Source of the DNA: an uncultured Puniceicoccaceae bacterium
Lineage (GTDB): Bacteria > Verrucomicrobiota > Verrucomicrobiia > Opitutales > Coraliomargaritaceae
NCBI GenBank assembly: GCA_913031135.1
Contig: CAJWEH010000003.1
Location: 1 to 60,833 of the forward strand
Direction of reading: 5' to 3'
DNA length: 60,833 bases
The stretch's first letter is position 1. Each line of letters begins with the position of its first letter. The position numbers and the translations under genes were made by a program. Under the pieces are notes generated by a model, which did no database searches, was not told the DNA's origin, and worked only from the letters and a program-made list of their open reading frames with translations. Of this stretch, positions 36,632-45,516 are shown in pieces.

Positions 36632-38602
36632 ATGGAACTAGAAACTAAATTATTAGATGCAGTTGAAACGGGTGATTTGTTTGAATCGTCCTTTGAAAAT
36701 ATTCAAGACTGGCTGAAAGCTGATTTTTTGCCTAGCTGGGTCAAGGAATCGATTGATGAATTAATTCAAGCGGATGCCTGGGAGGAGTTGAATGATCGTT
36801 TTTATAAAGACCTCGCTTTTGGGACTGGAGGAATGCGAGGAAGAACCATCGGACGACAACCCACTAGTCAAGAGATGGGTGAGGGGCTTGATCCTAGAAA
36901 TCCTGTACAAGCAGCAACCGGTACTAATGTTTTAAATGATTTTACTATTATAAAGGCGACTATTGGTCTTTATCGTTATGTCTCTGAGTATCTAAAGCGT
37001 AATAATTCTATTGATATTCCTCGTTTTATTATTGCACACGATGTTCGTTTTTTCTCGAGGCATTTTTGCGAATTATCAGCCTCCACTTGGAATCATCTTG
37101 GGGGACAAGCATTGATTTTTGAAGGCCCACGCTCAACGCCTCAACTCAGTTTTTCCGTTCGACATTACAAAGCACATTGTGGAGCGGTTATAACCGCTAG
37201 TCACAATCCATTTCACGATAATGGTTTCAAGGTCTACTTTCAGGATGGTGCACAGGTAGTTAGTCCTCATGCTGAATCTATTGTAGAAAAAGTTAGTGAG
37301 GTGGATTTAAAATCCGTTGTACCCCATTTAGACAAAGATTTGGAAGCAATTAAAATTTTAGATGTGAGTGCGGATGCACTCTACATTCAATGCATCGAAG
37401 GCGTGCTTTCAATTGAAGATAAGTCCGAAGCAAGTGATTTAAAAGTCGTCTTTTCTCCTATCCATGGAACGGGAGGCATTGCCTCTATTCCAGTTTTAAA
37501 AGAAATGGGGGTTTCTGTTTTTGAAGTGCCTGAGCAGAGCCTTATGGATTCTGCATTCCCAACGGTTGCTTCTCCAAATCCTGAAAATGCCAGTGCTTTA
37601 GAGATGGCTATACAGGAAGCAAATCGAGTTCAAGCGGATGTTGTGATTGCTACGGATCCAGATGCAGATCGTATGGGCGTCGCTGTTCGTACGAATGAGG
37701 GTGTCATGCAGCTTTTAACGGGTAATCAGATCGGGTCACTACTTGCTGAGTATCGTATTCAGACTCTTAAAGAACGCTCTATTTTACCCGAGGAAGGTAC
37801 GGACAAAGCCGTCCTCATTAAAACCTTTGTGACCACCCCGATGCAGGATGCAATTGCAAAATCGCATGGTTTAAAAGTCATTAATACGCTGACGGGCTTT
37901 AAATGGATTGGTCAAAAATTGGCAAATTATGAGCAGATCATGCGCACAGAATATCGCAAAGCTGAAGGGATTGAGATTAATTATGACGCTACAGATTCAA
38001 TGACTCGCGCCGAAATCTTAATGGATTATTCCGCTTACTTTGTCTTTGGTGGAGAAGAAAGCTATGGTTACTTGGCTCAAGATGCTGTCCGAGATAAAGA
38101 TGCCAATGCCTCAGTAGCGCTTTTTTGTGAGATGGCAGCCTACTATAAATCGCAAAACCGTTCGGTTATCGATGCTTTAGACAGTCTGTATCTAAAGCAC
38201 GGCTACTATAACGAACAGATGATTAATCTTTTTTACGAAGGAGCCGCAGGGGCACAAAAGATTTCTAATATTTTGAATTCTTATCGGTCGAATCCACCCG
38301 AGGCATTTGGTGAGTTTAAAATAGCTACTATTAAAGATTTTGGTGTCGATACGATATACGATAGCGATGGAGACTTAATTCCCAAGCAAGATTTCTTTGT
38401 GTTAGAATTTGAAAATGGATTTAGTTATGCTGTTCGTGGTTCTGGTACAGAGCCGAAAATTAAGTTTTATGTTTTTGGTTTCAAAGCAACGAATGGAACT
38501 TCAAATCTAACTCAAATAAAAGAAGATTCCAATGCAGAGATGACGATGCTTAAAGACTTGATCGAAGAAGACGCACACCAACGATCGATGAATGGTATTT
38601 AA
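36632..38602 (+). CDS. Phosphohexomutase (PGM/PMM family)
   Basis: A 656-residue alpha-D-phosphohexomutase. The phosphoserine is S190 in ITASHNPFHDNG; the metal loop is ATDPDADRMG, the sugar-binding loop GGEESYGY, and the phosphate-binding loop RGSGTEPKIKFY. It is longer than the 550-580 residues of type-2 phosphoglucomutases, mostly through an N-terminal extension and an acidic C-terminal tail. It works with the UDP-sugar pyrophosphorylase just upstream, feeding glycan synthesis from hexose-6-phosphate. Confidence 0.9.
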   Translation: MELETKLLDAVETGDLFESSFENIQDWLKADFLPSWVKESIDELIQADAWEELNDRFYKDLAFGTGGMRGRTIGRQPTSQEMGEGLDPRNPVQAATGTNVLNDFTIIKATIGLYRYVSEYLKRNNSIDIPRFIIAHDVRFFSRHFCELSASTWNHLGGQALIFEGPRSTPQLSFSVRHYKAHCGAVITASHNPFHDNGFKVYFQDGAQVVSPHAESIVEKVSEVDLKSVVPHLDKDLEAIKILDVSADALYIQCIEGVLSIEDKSEASDLKVVFSPIHGTGGIASIPVLKEMGVSVFEVPEQSLMDSAFPTVASPNPENASALEMAIQEANRVQADVVIATDPDADRMGVAVRTNEGVMQLLTGNQIGSLLAEYRIQTLKERSILPEEGTDKAVLIKTFVTTPMQDAIAKSHGLKVINTLTGFKWIGQKLANYEQIMRTEYRKAEGIEINYDATDSMTRAEILMDYSAYFVFGGEESYGYLAQDAVRDKDANASVALFCEMAAYYKSQNRSVIDALDSLYLKHGYYNEQMINLFYEGAAGAQKISNILNSYRSNPPEAFGEFKIATIKDFGVDTIYDSDGDLIPKQDFFVLEFENGFSYAVRGSGTEPKIKFYVFGFKATNGTSNLTQIKEDSNAEMTMLKDLIEEDAHQRSMNGI

Positions 38603-38664
38603 TTAACTGATCTTTAAATCGTCTAAAAGCTAAGGTGATTTGTTTGCTTTATAGAGAAAACAGG

Positions 38665-38697
38665 GCAAAAATAAAACCCACAGAAAACTGTGGGTTT
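38665..38697 (-). terminator. Intrinsic terminator of tRNA-Asp
   Basis: A perfect ten-base stem (38674-38683 with 38688-38697) with a four-base loop begins four bases past the tRNA 3' end on the minus strand and runs into a T-rich tract (TTTTATTTTT). It is the clearest intrinsic terminator in the window. Confidence 0.85.
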
Positions 38698-38701
38698 AAA
38701 A

Positions 38702-38778
<77 letters not shown>

Positions 38779-38791
38779 GAAGGAAAATTAG

Positions 38792-38819
38792 ACAGTAGAA
38801 AGTGAAGTATCTAAGTCAA
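38792..38819 (-). promoter_or_regulatory. Promoter of tRNA-Asp
   Basis: On the minus strand, TTGACT (38814-38819) and TACTGT (38792-38797) are 16 bases apart, with the tRNA 5' end 13 bases beyond the -10 box. Position and the good -35 match support a promoter; the -10 box is weak. Confidence 0.5.
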
Positions 38820-38891
38820 GAGGTCTTTTGAAAATTTTTACTTTTATTCGATTTATATTTATTTCTACAGGTTTATAGCTATTACAAAATC

Positions 38892-40061
38892 ATGATAACG
38901 ACAAAAAAAGATCTAGAGGAAGTTGTTCAGAAGTCATTGCTCTGCGAGTCAGTTGCTTTAGATACTGAATTTGTCTGGGAAAAAACATTTTACCCAATTT
39001 TAGGGCTCATTCAAGTAGGGTACCCTGACGGATCGGTTGATTTAATTGATGCTGTAGCAATTAAGGATTTAACGCCTTTGGGACGTTTACTTGAGAGTCC
39101 AAAAACGATAAAAATTCTGCACGATGCCTTGCAAGATTTGGTGATTTTGAATCGTGAAACAAAGGGCTTGCCGAAAGCAATTTTTGACACGCAAAAAGCC
39201 GCTGGTTTTGTTGGGTTTTCAAGTTCAATTGCACTTAGTGAGTTATTGAAGCAATTACTCTCAGTTTATATTAAAAAAGCAGAAACAAAGTCTGATTGGG
39301 TGGCTCGTCCTTTAAGTGAAAGTCAAATTAACTATGCGGAAGATGATGTGTCTAATGGAGTTGCTTTAATGCATGAGCTGATGGTTCGAGCTGAAGCAAA
39401 AAATCGCAAAGAATGGGTTTTAAGTGAGATGAGCTATTACGAACAGGAGCGTCATTATAATCTAGAAGATCCTATTTTAAAGCCAGCGCGCGTGAAACGA
39501 AGCGGAGCTTTGAATAATGTACAAAAAACAATTTTAAGAAGTCTTTCAGCTTGGCGAGAAGTGGAGGCTATGAAAAAAAATGTGGCTCGAAAATTCATCA
39601 TCTCAGACGAAGTTCTTGTTAGTTTGGCAAAATCAACACCCGATTCACTTGAGCTTTTAAAGAAGAAGAAGTCTTTAAGTAAGCGATTTTTGTCCGTTTA
39701 TGCGGAGTCTTTTTGGAATGCTATTGAGCAAGGTTTAAAGAATGAAATACCTCCTTTAAAAATTGAGGAAAATTTTTCTGGCAAAGATGAAGGAATGGAA
39801 GCACGAGTAGACCTTTCATTGGCTTTTATCAAGGGGCTTGCTTTAGATGCTAAAATAGATCCTGCTCTAATTTCCAACCGTGCTCAAATCACTCAATTTG
39901 TTTACGGTGCTTCACAGGGTATCGAAAGTGTCGAGAGCCATCGCTTGTTCCAAGATTGGAGAAAAGTATTTTGTGGTCAGAAGTTATATGATCTCTTAAC
40001 GGGCTCTGGGAGTTTGCAGGTTTGCAAAGAAAAAAAGTTACCAATCTTTGTTAGCCGTTAA
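38892..40061 (+). CDS. rnd: Ribonuclease D
   Basis: A 389-residue 3'-5' exoribonuclease of the DEDD class. D24 and E26 in LDTEFVWEKTFYP are the first metal ligands; the next Asp lies in ILHDALQDL; the last motif is YAEDDVSNG. An HRDC-like helical region follows at about 205-285. It trims tRNA 3' ends and other stable RNA. It begins 114 bases from tRNA-Asp, which is transcribed away from it, and ends with a four-base convergent overlap with rsmI. Confidence 0.92.
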   Translation: MITTKKDLEEVVQKSLLCESVALDTEFVWEKTFYPILGLIQVGYPDGSVDLIDAVAIKDLTPLGRLLESPKTIKILHDALQDLVILNRETKGLPKAIFDTQKAAGFVGFSSSIALSELLKQLLSVYIKKAETKSDWVARPLSESQINYAEDDVSNGVALMHELMVRAEAKNRKEWVLSEMSYYEQERHYNLEDPILKPARVKRSGALNNVQKTILRSLSAWREVEAMKKNVARKFIISDEVLVSLAKSTPDSLELLKKKKSLSKRFLSVYAESFWNAIEQGLKNEIPPLKIEENFSGKDEGMEARVDLSLAFIKGLALDAKIDPALISNRAQITQFVYGASQGIESVESHRLFQDWRKVFCGQKLYDLLTGSGSLQVCKEKKLPIFVSR

Positions 40062-40765
40062 TTACAGAAGCTTTTTTTAGCAATCAAAACGACAAATTCC
40101 CCTTTTTTGCTTTTACGAGAAACCGTTTCCTGCACTTCAAGAGCGTTGCCTGTATGGACACTTTCATGAATCTTTGTCATTTCGCGACATATGGAAATAA
40201 CCCTATCGGATCCTAAAACAGTGATAATGTCTTCAATACATTTTTCAATCCTATGACAGGATTCATACAGGATAATAGTGTAGGGCTGATCGGCGTGCTC
40301 TCGGAAAAATTTTTGTCTAGCACTACGCTTTGGTGCTAGAAATCCAGCAAATAAAAAGCTATCGGTTGGTAGCCCTGAGAGCGCTAAGGCATTGATCAAT
40401 GCGCAGGCTCCAGGAAGAGCTGTGATCGTCACACCCGCAATACGACAAGCATTGATTAATCGGAAGCCAGGGTCAGATATTGCAGGAGTGCCTGCATCTG
40501 AAAGTAGAGCGATGGATGAACCATCTTTAATTTTAGTCAACAATGTTTCAGAGAGTGCGTGTTCATTTTCATCTCTATAAGAGATTAGAGGAATTCCTCT
40601 TTGTATAGCTAGGGCTTTTAATAATTTGCCTGTAACTCGTGTGTCCTCGCAGGCAATTAAATCAACCGTTTGCAAAGTTTCTTTAGCTCGTTCTGTAATA
40701 TCTTTTAAATTCCCGATGGGAACAGAAATTATAAACAATTGACCCTCTACTTTATTAGGGTTCAT
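40058..40765 (-). CDS. rsmI: 16S rRNA (cytidine1402-2'-O)-methyltransferase
   Basis: A 235-residue SAM-dependent tetrapyrrole-methylase-fold enzyme that methylates C1402 of 16S rRNA. Motifs are FIISVPIGNLKDITERA at the start, ACEDTRVTGKLL, LLSDAGTPAISDPG, and LPGACALINALALSGL. I place the start at ATG 40765, two bases after the stop of the 47-residue lipoprotein gene. A longer frame from 40801 would overlap that gene and adds 12 residues not usual for RsmI. Confidence 0.94.
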   Translation of the reverse strand: MNPNKVEGQLFIISVPIGNLKDITERAKETLQTVDLIACEDTRVTGKLLKALAIQRGIPLISYRDENEHALSETLLTKIKDGSSIALLSDAGTPAISDPGFRLINACRIAGVTITALPGACALINALALSGLPTDSFLFAGFLAPKRSARQKFFREHADQPYTIILYESCHRIEKCIEDIITVLGSDRVISICREMTKIHESVHTGNALEVQETVSRKSKKGEFVVLIAKKSFCN

Positions 40766-40767
40766 GG

Positions 40768-40911
40768 CTAGCCACCGTAGAATGGAGAGCCGCTTTCCCA
40801 ATCAGCAGGGCGTCCCCAAGGAACGGTTTGTTCATCTGGGTTTGTGTTTGTGCATGCAGTGAAGCATAGTGTTATTATGCCTAGTATTAGTGATAGTATC
40901 AGGTTCTTCAT
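40768..40911 (-). CDS. 47-residue lipoprotein with WGRPADWE motif
   Basis: A very short gene read directly from the sequence. The product has a clean lipoprotein signal (MKN, hydrophobic core, lipobox FTAC with C20) and a 27-residue mature part that contains PWGRPADWE and ends in FYGG. It fits exactly between its neighbours: the start is 17 bases after the coiled-coil gene, and the stop is two bases before the rsmI ATG. That packing and the good signal peptide argue for a real gene. I cannot assign a function. It would sit on a membrane as a tiny lipid-anchored peptide. Confidence 0.7.
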   Translation of the reverse strand: MKNLILSLILGIITLCFTACTNTNPDEQTVPWGRPADWESGSPFYGG

Positions 40912-40928
40912 GATGGTAGTTTTCTGAA

Positions 40929-41303
40929 TTAGTTCTTAAAATCTTTTAATAATTCTTTTTTAAGGAGGAACACTTCACTTAACAGTTTTTCTCTTTCAAG
41001 TTCATCAATTCGTGCGCTTTCCTCCAGTTGATTAATGTTTTGGATTAAGGATTTTTTCTCAATTTTTAAATCATTATTATCAACCTTAATTTGGGACATT
41101 TGGATGTGGATTGCCTGAATTTTTTCTTTTTGTTCTTCTGCTCGTTTTAATTGTTCAGAGAGTTTCTCTTTGTAATAGAGAACCGCATTTTCCGCCTCTA
41201 ACAAGGAATCTTCAATCGTTTGAATTTCTTGATTCTTTTGAATAGCAAAAAAACTAGCTCCAATTAAAGGTATTATTGAAGCTATTAATACGGTATTTTT
41301 CAT
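40929..41303 (-). CDS. Membrane-anchored coiled-coil protein
   Basis: A 124-residue protein with an N-terminal hydrophobic segment (about 4-21) that may be an anchor or signal, followed by an almost unbroken coiled coil (about 27-120) rich in Glu, Lys and Leu. Only structure can be read; I recognise no family. It lies six bases after pgi and before the 47-residue lipoprotein gene, so the pair may form an envelope unit inside a housekeeping operon. Confidence 0.7.
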   Translation of the reverse strand: MKNTVLIASIIPLIGASFFAIQKNQEIQTIEDSLLEAENAVLYYKEKLSEQLKRAEEQKEKIQAIHIQMSQIKVDNNDLKIEKKSLIQNINQLEESARIDELEREKLLSEVFLLKKELLKDFKN

Positions 41304-41309
41304 GTAGAC

Positions 41310-42893
41310 TTATGCTTTGTAAGTAAATTGAGTTTCTTTTGGGTTACTGCCTTGTTTGATATGAATATGTGTCTGCAAATTATTAGATAATCGGTTTAAT
41401 AATTTGAAAATAATTTCTTCTTGTCCTGATAGCGTAAGCTGTTCTGCCAGATCTTCCGAACTAAAATATTCGTTCGGATGTTTTTCTAGAAATTGGACGA
41501 TAGACTGTTTTGTTTCTAAAATTGCATTGGCTGCTTTCTTTCCAGCTTCAACACCGGGTTGGTGGTAGGCATTAATATTAATTAAATGGGCATACAGTCC
41601 TACGGCTCTTTCGAATAAAGCAATTAGTTGTCCTATTGCTTGTGGGGTTATTTTTTTTATGGTTACCGTTAAGGATTCTCGATTTTTTTCAAAGAGTGCT
41701 TCTCGGGTACCTAAATAGAATCCCTGTAGATAATCACCTGTAGAATTTCCGTTTTCATCGACAGCAATCGCAGCATTTTCTCGATCTACTAAAACTTCAA
41801 TAAAGGTGACAAAGAAATTATGAACGCCTTCTCTTAGTTGTTGTACATAGGCATGTTGGTCGGTTGAGCCTTTGTTTCCGTAAACGGAAATTCCTTGATT
41901 GACAGTCTTACCTTCAAGGTCTGTCTCTTTACCTAAAGATTCCATGATGAGTTGTTGAAGGTATTTAGAGAATAAGACTAAGCGATCTTTATAAGGGAGA
42001 ATTACCATATCTTTTGAGCCTTTGCCTTCAGTTGTTTGATACCAAGTTAAGGCTAGTAGAGCAGCTGGGTTTAAGAGTGTTTCTTTCTGGCGGGTAATGT
42101 CATCCATGGCTTTAGAGCCTTCAAGTAATTGATCGATATTAATCCCTTGTAGTGCTGCCGGCAAAAGCCCAACTGTAGCGAGCTCCGAAGTTCTGCCTCC
42201 GACCCAATCCCACATGGGCAATCGATAAAGCCAATTCTCTTTGACGGCAATCGCATCGAGTTTTGACCCTTCGCCAGTTACCGCAATCGCATGTTTTGAA
42301 AAATCTAAACCAGCTTTTTTATAAGCTTCTTGCGCCTCAAGCATTCCATTGCGTGTTTCAGCGGTACCTCCAGATTTTGATATGACAATACATAGCGTAC
42401 GACCTAATGATTCCGAAAGCTGACTGAGAGTTCGCTCCATCCCATCGGGATCTGTGTTGTCAAAATAATATGGTTTTATTTTATCTATGTTTGGATTTCC
42501 TAATGCGTCCGCGACAAATTGAGGACCGAGTGCTGATCCTCCGATCCCAATGATTAAAAAGTTTTCAAAGGCTCCGCTACTCCCTTTACACGCACCGGTA
42601 TGTACGTCTTGGGCGATCGTTTTGATGGTATTAATGGCTTCTATAATTTCTGCTCGAATACTTTCGCTAGGAGCTAAATTTGGGTTTCTCAACCAATAAT
42701 GTCCGACTTGCCTATCTTCATCTGGATTTGCTATAGCTCCCGATTCAAGTGCTTCCATCGCATGGAACGCTGATTGTATTTTGGGCTCCATCGTTTTAAA
42801 GAAGGATTCGTTAAAATGAATTCGACTATAATCTAGAGCGAAATCCAAAGACGATATCGTTAAGTATTTTTGTGTGAAATTTTCCCAGGTCAT
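41310..42893 (-). CDS. pgi: Glucose-6-phosphate isomerase
   Basis: A 527-residue phosphoglucose isomerase. The sugar-phosphate site IGIGGSALGPQFVADAL (about 114-130), VISKSGGTAET and DWVGGRTSEL are present; TDQHAYVQQLREG contains the catalytic region and HQPGVEAGKKAA lies near the end. It links glycolysis with the hexose phosphates used by the phosphohexomutase at 36632. It starts three bases after ilvD. Confidence 0.94.
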   Translation of the reverse strand: MTWENFTQKYLTISSLDFALDYSRIHFNESFFKTMEPKIQSAFHAMEALESGAIANPDEDRQVGHYWLRNPNLAPSESIRAEIIEAINTIKTIAQDVHTGACKGSSGAFENFLIIGIGGSALGPQFVADALGNPNIDKIKPYYFDNTDPDGMERTLSQLSESLGRTLCIVISKSGGTAETRNGMLEAQEAYKKAGLDFSKHAIAVTGEGSKLDAIAVKENWLYRLPMWDWVGGRTSELATVGLLPAALQGINIDQLLEGSKAMDDITRQKETLLNPAALLALTWYQTTEGKGSKDMVILPYKDRLVLFSKYLQQLIMESLGKETDLEGKTVNQGISVYGNKGSTDQHAYVQQLREGVHNFFVTFIEVLVDRENAAIAVDENGNSTGDYLQGFYLGTREALFEKNRESLTVTIKKITPQAIGQLIALFERAVGLYAHLININAYHQPGVEAGKKAANAILETKQSIVQFLEKHPNEYFSSEDLAEQLTLSGQEEIIFKLLNRLSNNLQTHIHIKQGSNPKETQFTYKA

Positions 42894-42896
42894 TTT

Positions 42897-44621
42897 TTAT
42901 AAATTTAAATTTTTATCCGTAACGGCACCTTCAGATGCGGTGGCGACAATAGCTGCATATTTTGCCAGAACTCCTCGAGTTTCTTTGGGTGGTTTGGGTT
43001 GATATGCTTGCATACGTTTTTCATAGACGGAGTCTTCAATCAAAAGTTCAATTGAATTTTTTTCTGCATCAATCTCAATCAGATCACCGTTTTCTACAAT
43101 TCCAATAGGACCGCCCTTAGCCGCCTCAGGTGTGATATGTCCGACATCAAAGCCGTGGCTGCCTCCTGAAAACCTTCCGTCGGTTATTAAGGCAACGTCT
43201 TGAATCAGACCACGTCCAGCTACAGCACTGGTTGGTGAAAGCATTTCACGCATTCCGGGACCACCGACAGGACCTTCATTGCGAATAACGACAACATCAC
43301 CTTTAATAACAGAGCCTTCTAGAATTCCTTTTAGAGCTTCTTCTTCGCTTTCATAAACTTTAGCGGTACCCTTAAAGTAGAGTCCTTCTTTTCCTGTTAT
43401 TTTGCCGACAGCTCCTCCTGGCGCGAGGTTTCCTCTGAGTATTCTCAGGTGTGTACTGTCTTTGATTGGATTATCCCATGGTCTTATGATATCTTGCTCA
43501 TCGGGGAAGCGTCCATATGGGGAAACTCCTTTGAGCGATTCTGCTATCGTTTCACCTGTTACGGTTAAGCAGTCACCATGGAGTAGTCCACGATCGAGTA
43601 ATAGTTTCATCATAGGACGAATCCCACCGATTCGAATTAAGTGGCTCATATGATATTTGCCAAAGGGTTTGACATCGGCAAGTAGTGGAATTTTGCGACC
43701 GATGGTATCAAAATCATCAATGGTTAGATCGACTTCAGCGGAATGTGCAATGGCTAATAAATGAAGAATGAGATTTGTGGATCCGCCTAATGCTAAGCAG
43801 GTAGTGATGGCATTTTCAAATGCCTTACGGGTTAAAATATCTCTAGGTCGTATATTTTTTTCAATTAGGTTTAAAACGGCTTTACCTGCATTTTCACAAT
43901 CCTTCTTTTTACTTTCCCCAACGGCAGTTTGGGCGCTACTTCCAGGCAGGCTCATCCCAAGTGCTTCAATCGCACTAGCCATTGTATTAGCTGTATACAT
44001 GCCGCCACAAGAGCCTGGTCCTGGGATTGCGTTTTCTTCAACATCTTTCAAGCCTTTGGCATCTAAAGCACCTTTCGCATGTTGTCCAACGGCTTCAAAA
44101 ACAGAAACAATATCCATCGGGTTGCATTTTTCGGTGTCCGATTTTGTGAAGCCTGGTAGAATAGTTCCTCCATAGACAAATACGGAGGGTCTATTCAGAC
44201 GAGCTAGGGCAATCATGCATCCTGGCATGTTTTTATCGCAACCGCCAATAGCAATTAATCCGTCAAATCCTTCAGCGGCGGTTGTTGTCTCTATGGAATC
44301 AGCTATAACATCTCGTGATACCAAACTATAGCGCATTCCTTGCGTGCCCATTGAGATGCCATCCGATACTGTGATCGTACTAAAGTTCACTGCTTTGCCT
44401 CCAGATTGGTTGACCCCATTGGTCGCATGGGAGGCTAAATCTCCTAGGTGCATATTGCAAGGCGTTAGATCGCTTGGCGAACTAGCGATTCCAATTTGTG
44501 GTTTTGTAAAGTCTTCGTCTTTAAATCCTACAGCACGAAGCATGGAACGAGCGGGTGCACGGTCGACACCATCCACTACAACAGACGAATATTTTCTTTT
44601 TTCAGAATCTGATTTTGTCAT
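42897..44621 (-). CDS. ilvD: Dihydroxy-acid dehydratase
   Basis: A 574-residue iron-sulfur enzyme of isoleucine and valine synthesis. Cluster cysteines are in TPCNMHLG, GGCDKNMPGCMIAL and GSCGGMYTANTM; DGRFSGGSHGFDVGHITPEA is the C-terminal signature. Length is normal. It heads a minus-strand run with pgi and is divergent from scpB across 115 bases. Confidence 0.97.
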   Translation of the reverse strand: MTKSDSEKRKYSSVVVDGVDRAPARSMLRAVGFKDEDFTKPQIGIASSPSDLTPCNMHLGDLASHATNGVNQSGGKAVNFSTITVSDGISMGTQGMRYSLVSRDVIADSIETTTAAEGFDGLIAIGGCDKNMPGCMIALARLNRPSVFVYGGTILPGFTKSDTEKCNPMDIVSVFEAVGQHAKGALDAKGLKDVEENAIPGPGSCGGMYTANTMASAIEALGMSLPGSSAQTAVGESKKKDCENAGKAVLNLIEKNIRPRDILTRKAFENAITTCLALGGSTNLILHLLAIAHSAEVDLTIDDFDTIGRKIPLLADVKPFGKYHMSHLIRIGGIRPMMKLLLDRGLLHGDCLTVTGETIAESLKGVSPYGRFPDEQDIIRPWDNPIKDSTHLRILRGNLAPGGAVGKITGKEGLYFKGTAKVYESEEEALKGILEGSVIKGDVVVIRNEGPVGGPGMREMLSPTSAVAGRGLIQDVALITDGRFSGGSHGFDVGHITPEAAKGGPIGIVENGDLIEIDAEKNSIELLIEDSVYEKRMQAYQPKPPKETRGVLAKYAAIVATASEGAVTDKNLNL

Positions 44622-44736
44622 ATAATTATGAATATTATGAATTTAGTAATACCTTATAGAACAAATTCAAGATTGAAGAACAACTTCCTTTTTTCTGTTC
44701 TTTTCTGAAAACTTTGTTTCTCTAGTAGTTATTGAT

Positions 44737-45516
44737 ATGAGTTTAGATTTAAAAAAGACAGTTGAAGCATTATTGATGTCTACATCCGATCCTTTGAGTC
44801 TCAAAGATTTAATGTCTGTTTTCCAGAAGTACAAAGAGCAATTAGAAGCAGAGGCTTCTGCCGAGGATGCAGGTGAGGAGGATTTAATTTTAGCCGATAC
44901 GGTTAAAAAGAATGATTTGGAGTCAGTCTTAAAAACGATTACAGAAGAAGCGGAATCAAACGATTTATCCTATCGTCTGGTTGAAGGTCCTAAAGGTTAT
45001 TTTTTATCTACGGCTCCTCAATATTCTGATTTTGTTCGTTTATTACGGGCTGAGCCAAAGCCTATGAAATTAACTATGGCGACTTTAGAAACGCTCTCAA
45101 TCGTAGCGTATCGCCAACCAGTGACTCGTGCAGAGATCGAAGCTATACGAGGTGTATCGGTTGATAGTCCAATCAATCGCCTATTGGAGCTTGAGTTGAT
45201 TGTTGTGACAGGTAGAGCAGAGTTGCCTGGCCGACCGATTCAATATGGTACGACGGATCAATTTTTAGAATTTTCAGGCATTAAGGATCTGCAGGAACTA
45301 CCTGCTTCTGATATAATGACAAATGTTCAGATCGATGACTTTATGCGGAAAGATTCAGAAGAGGAATCAGTTGTCAGTGATGAAAGTGTTGGGTTGCCAA
45401 AAGAGGCGGAGCCGTCAGAGTTGCCGCTAGATGAAACATTTGTTGAAGTCGATTGGCAGAAAGAAAATATTGAATCAGACGCTTTCATAGAAAATCGAGA
45501 AGGAGAGACCGTATGA
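44737..45516 (+). CDS. scpB: Segregation and condensation protein B
   Basis: A 259-residue ScpB with two winged-helix domains; the strongest part is MATLETLSIVAYRQPVTRAEIEAIRGVSVDSPINRLLEL at about 110-150. It joins Smc and ScpA in chromosome condensation. There is an acidic insertion at about 33-65 and an acidic C-terminal tail of some 60 residues. It overlaps pheA by four bases (ATGA). scpA is not in the window. Confidence 0.92.
   Translation: MSLDLKKTVEALLMSTSDPLSLKDLMSVFQKYKEQLEAEASAEDAGEEDLILADTVKKNDLESVLKTITEEAESNDLSYRLVEGPKGYFLSTAPQYSDFVRLLRAEPKPMKLTMATLETLSIVAYRQPVTRAEIEAIRGVSVDSPINRLLELELIVVTGRAELPGRPIQYGTTDQFLEFSGIKDLQELPASDIMTNVQIDDFMRKDSEEESVVSDESVGLPKEAEPSELPLDETFVEVDWQKENIESDAFIENREGETV

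Noticed and set aside
40766-40801. Longer RsmI start at 40801.
   Set aside because: It would overlap the well-formed 47-residue lipoprotein gene, and RsmI proteins usually begin just before the first strand, as from ATG 40765.
43768-44175. A 135-codon plus-strand frame inside ilvD.
   Set aside because: Antisense shadow of a conserved enzyme gene, without a recognisable fold or signal.
44628-44708. A 26-codon plus-strand frame between ilvD and scpB, considered as a leader peptide.
   Set aside because: It runs away from ilvD, is not enriched in Ile, Val or Leu in a regulatory pattern, has no terminator hairpin behind it, and lies in an AT-rich divergent promoter region where such frames are common.
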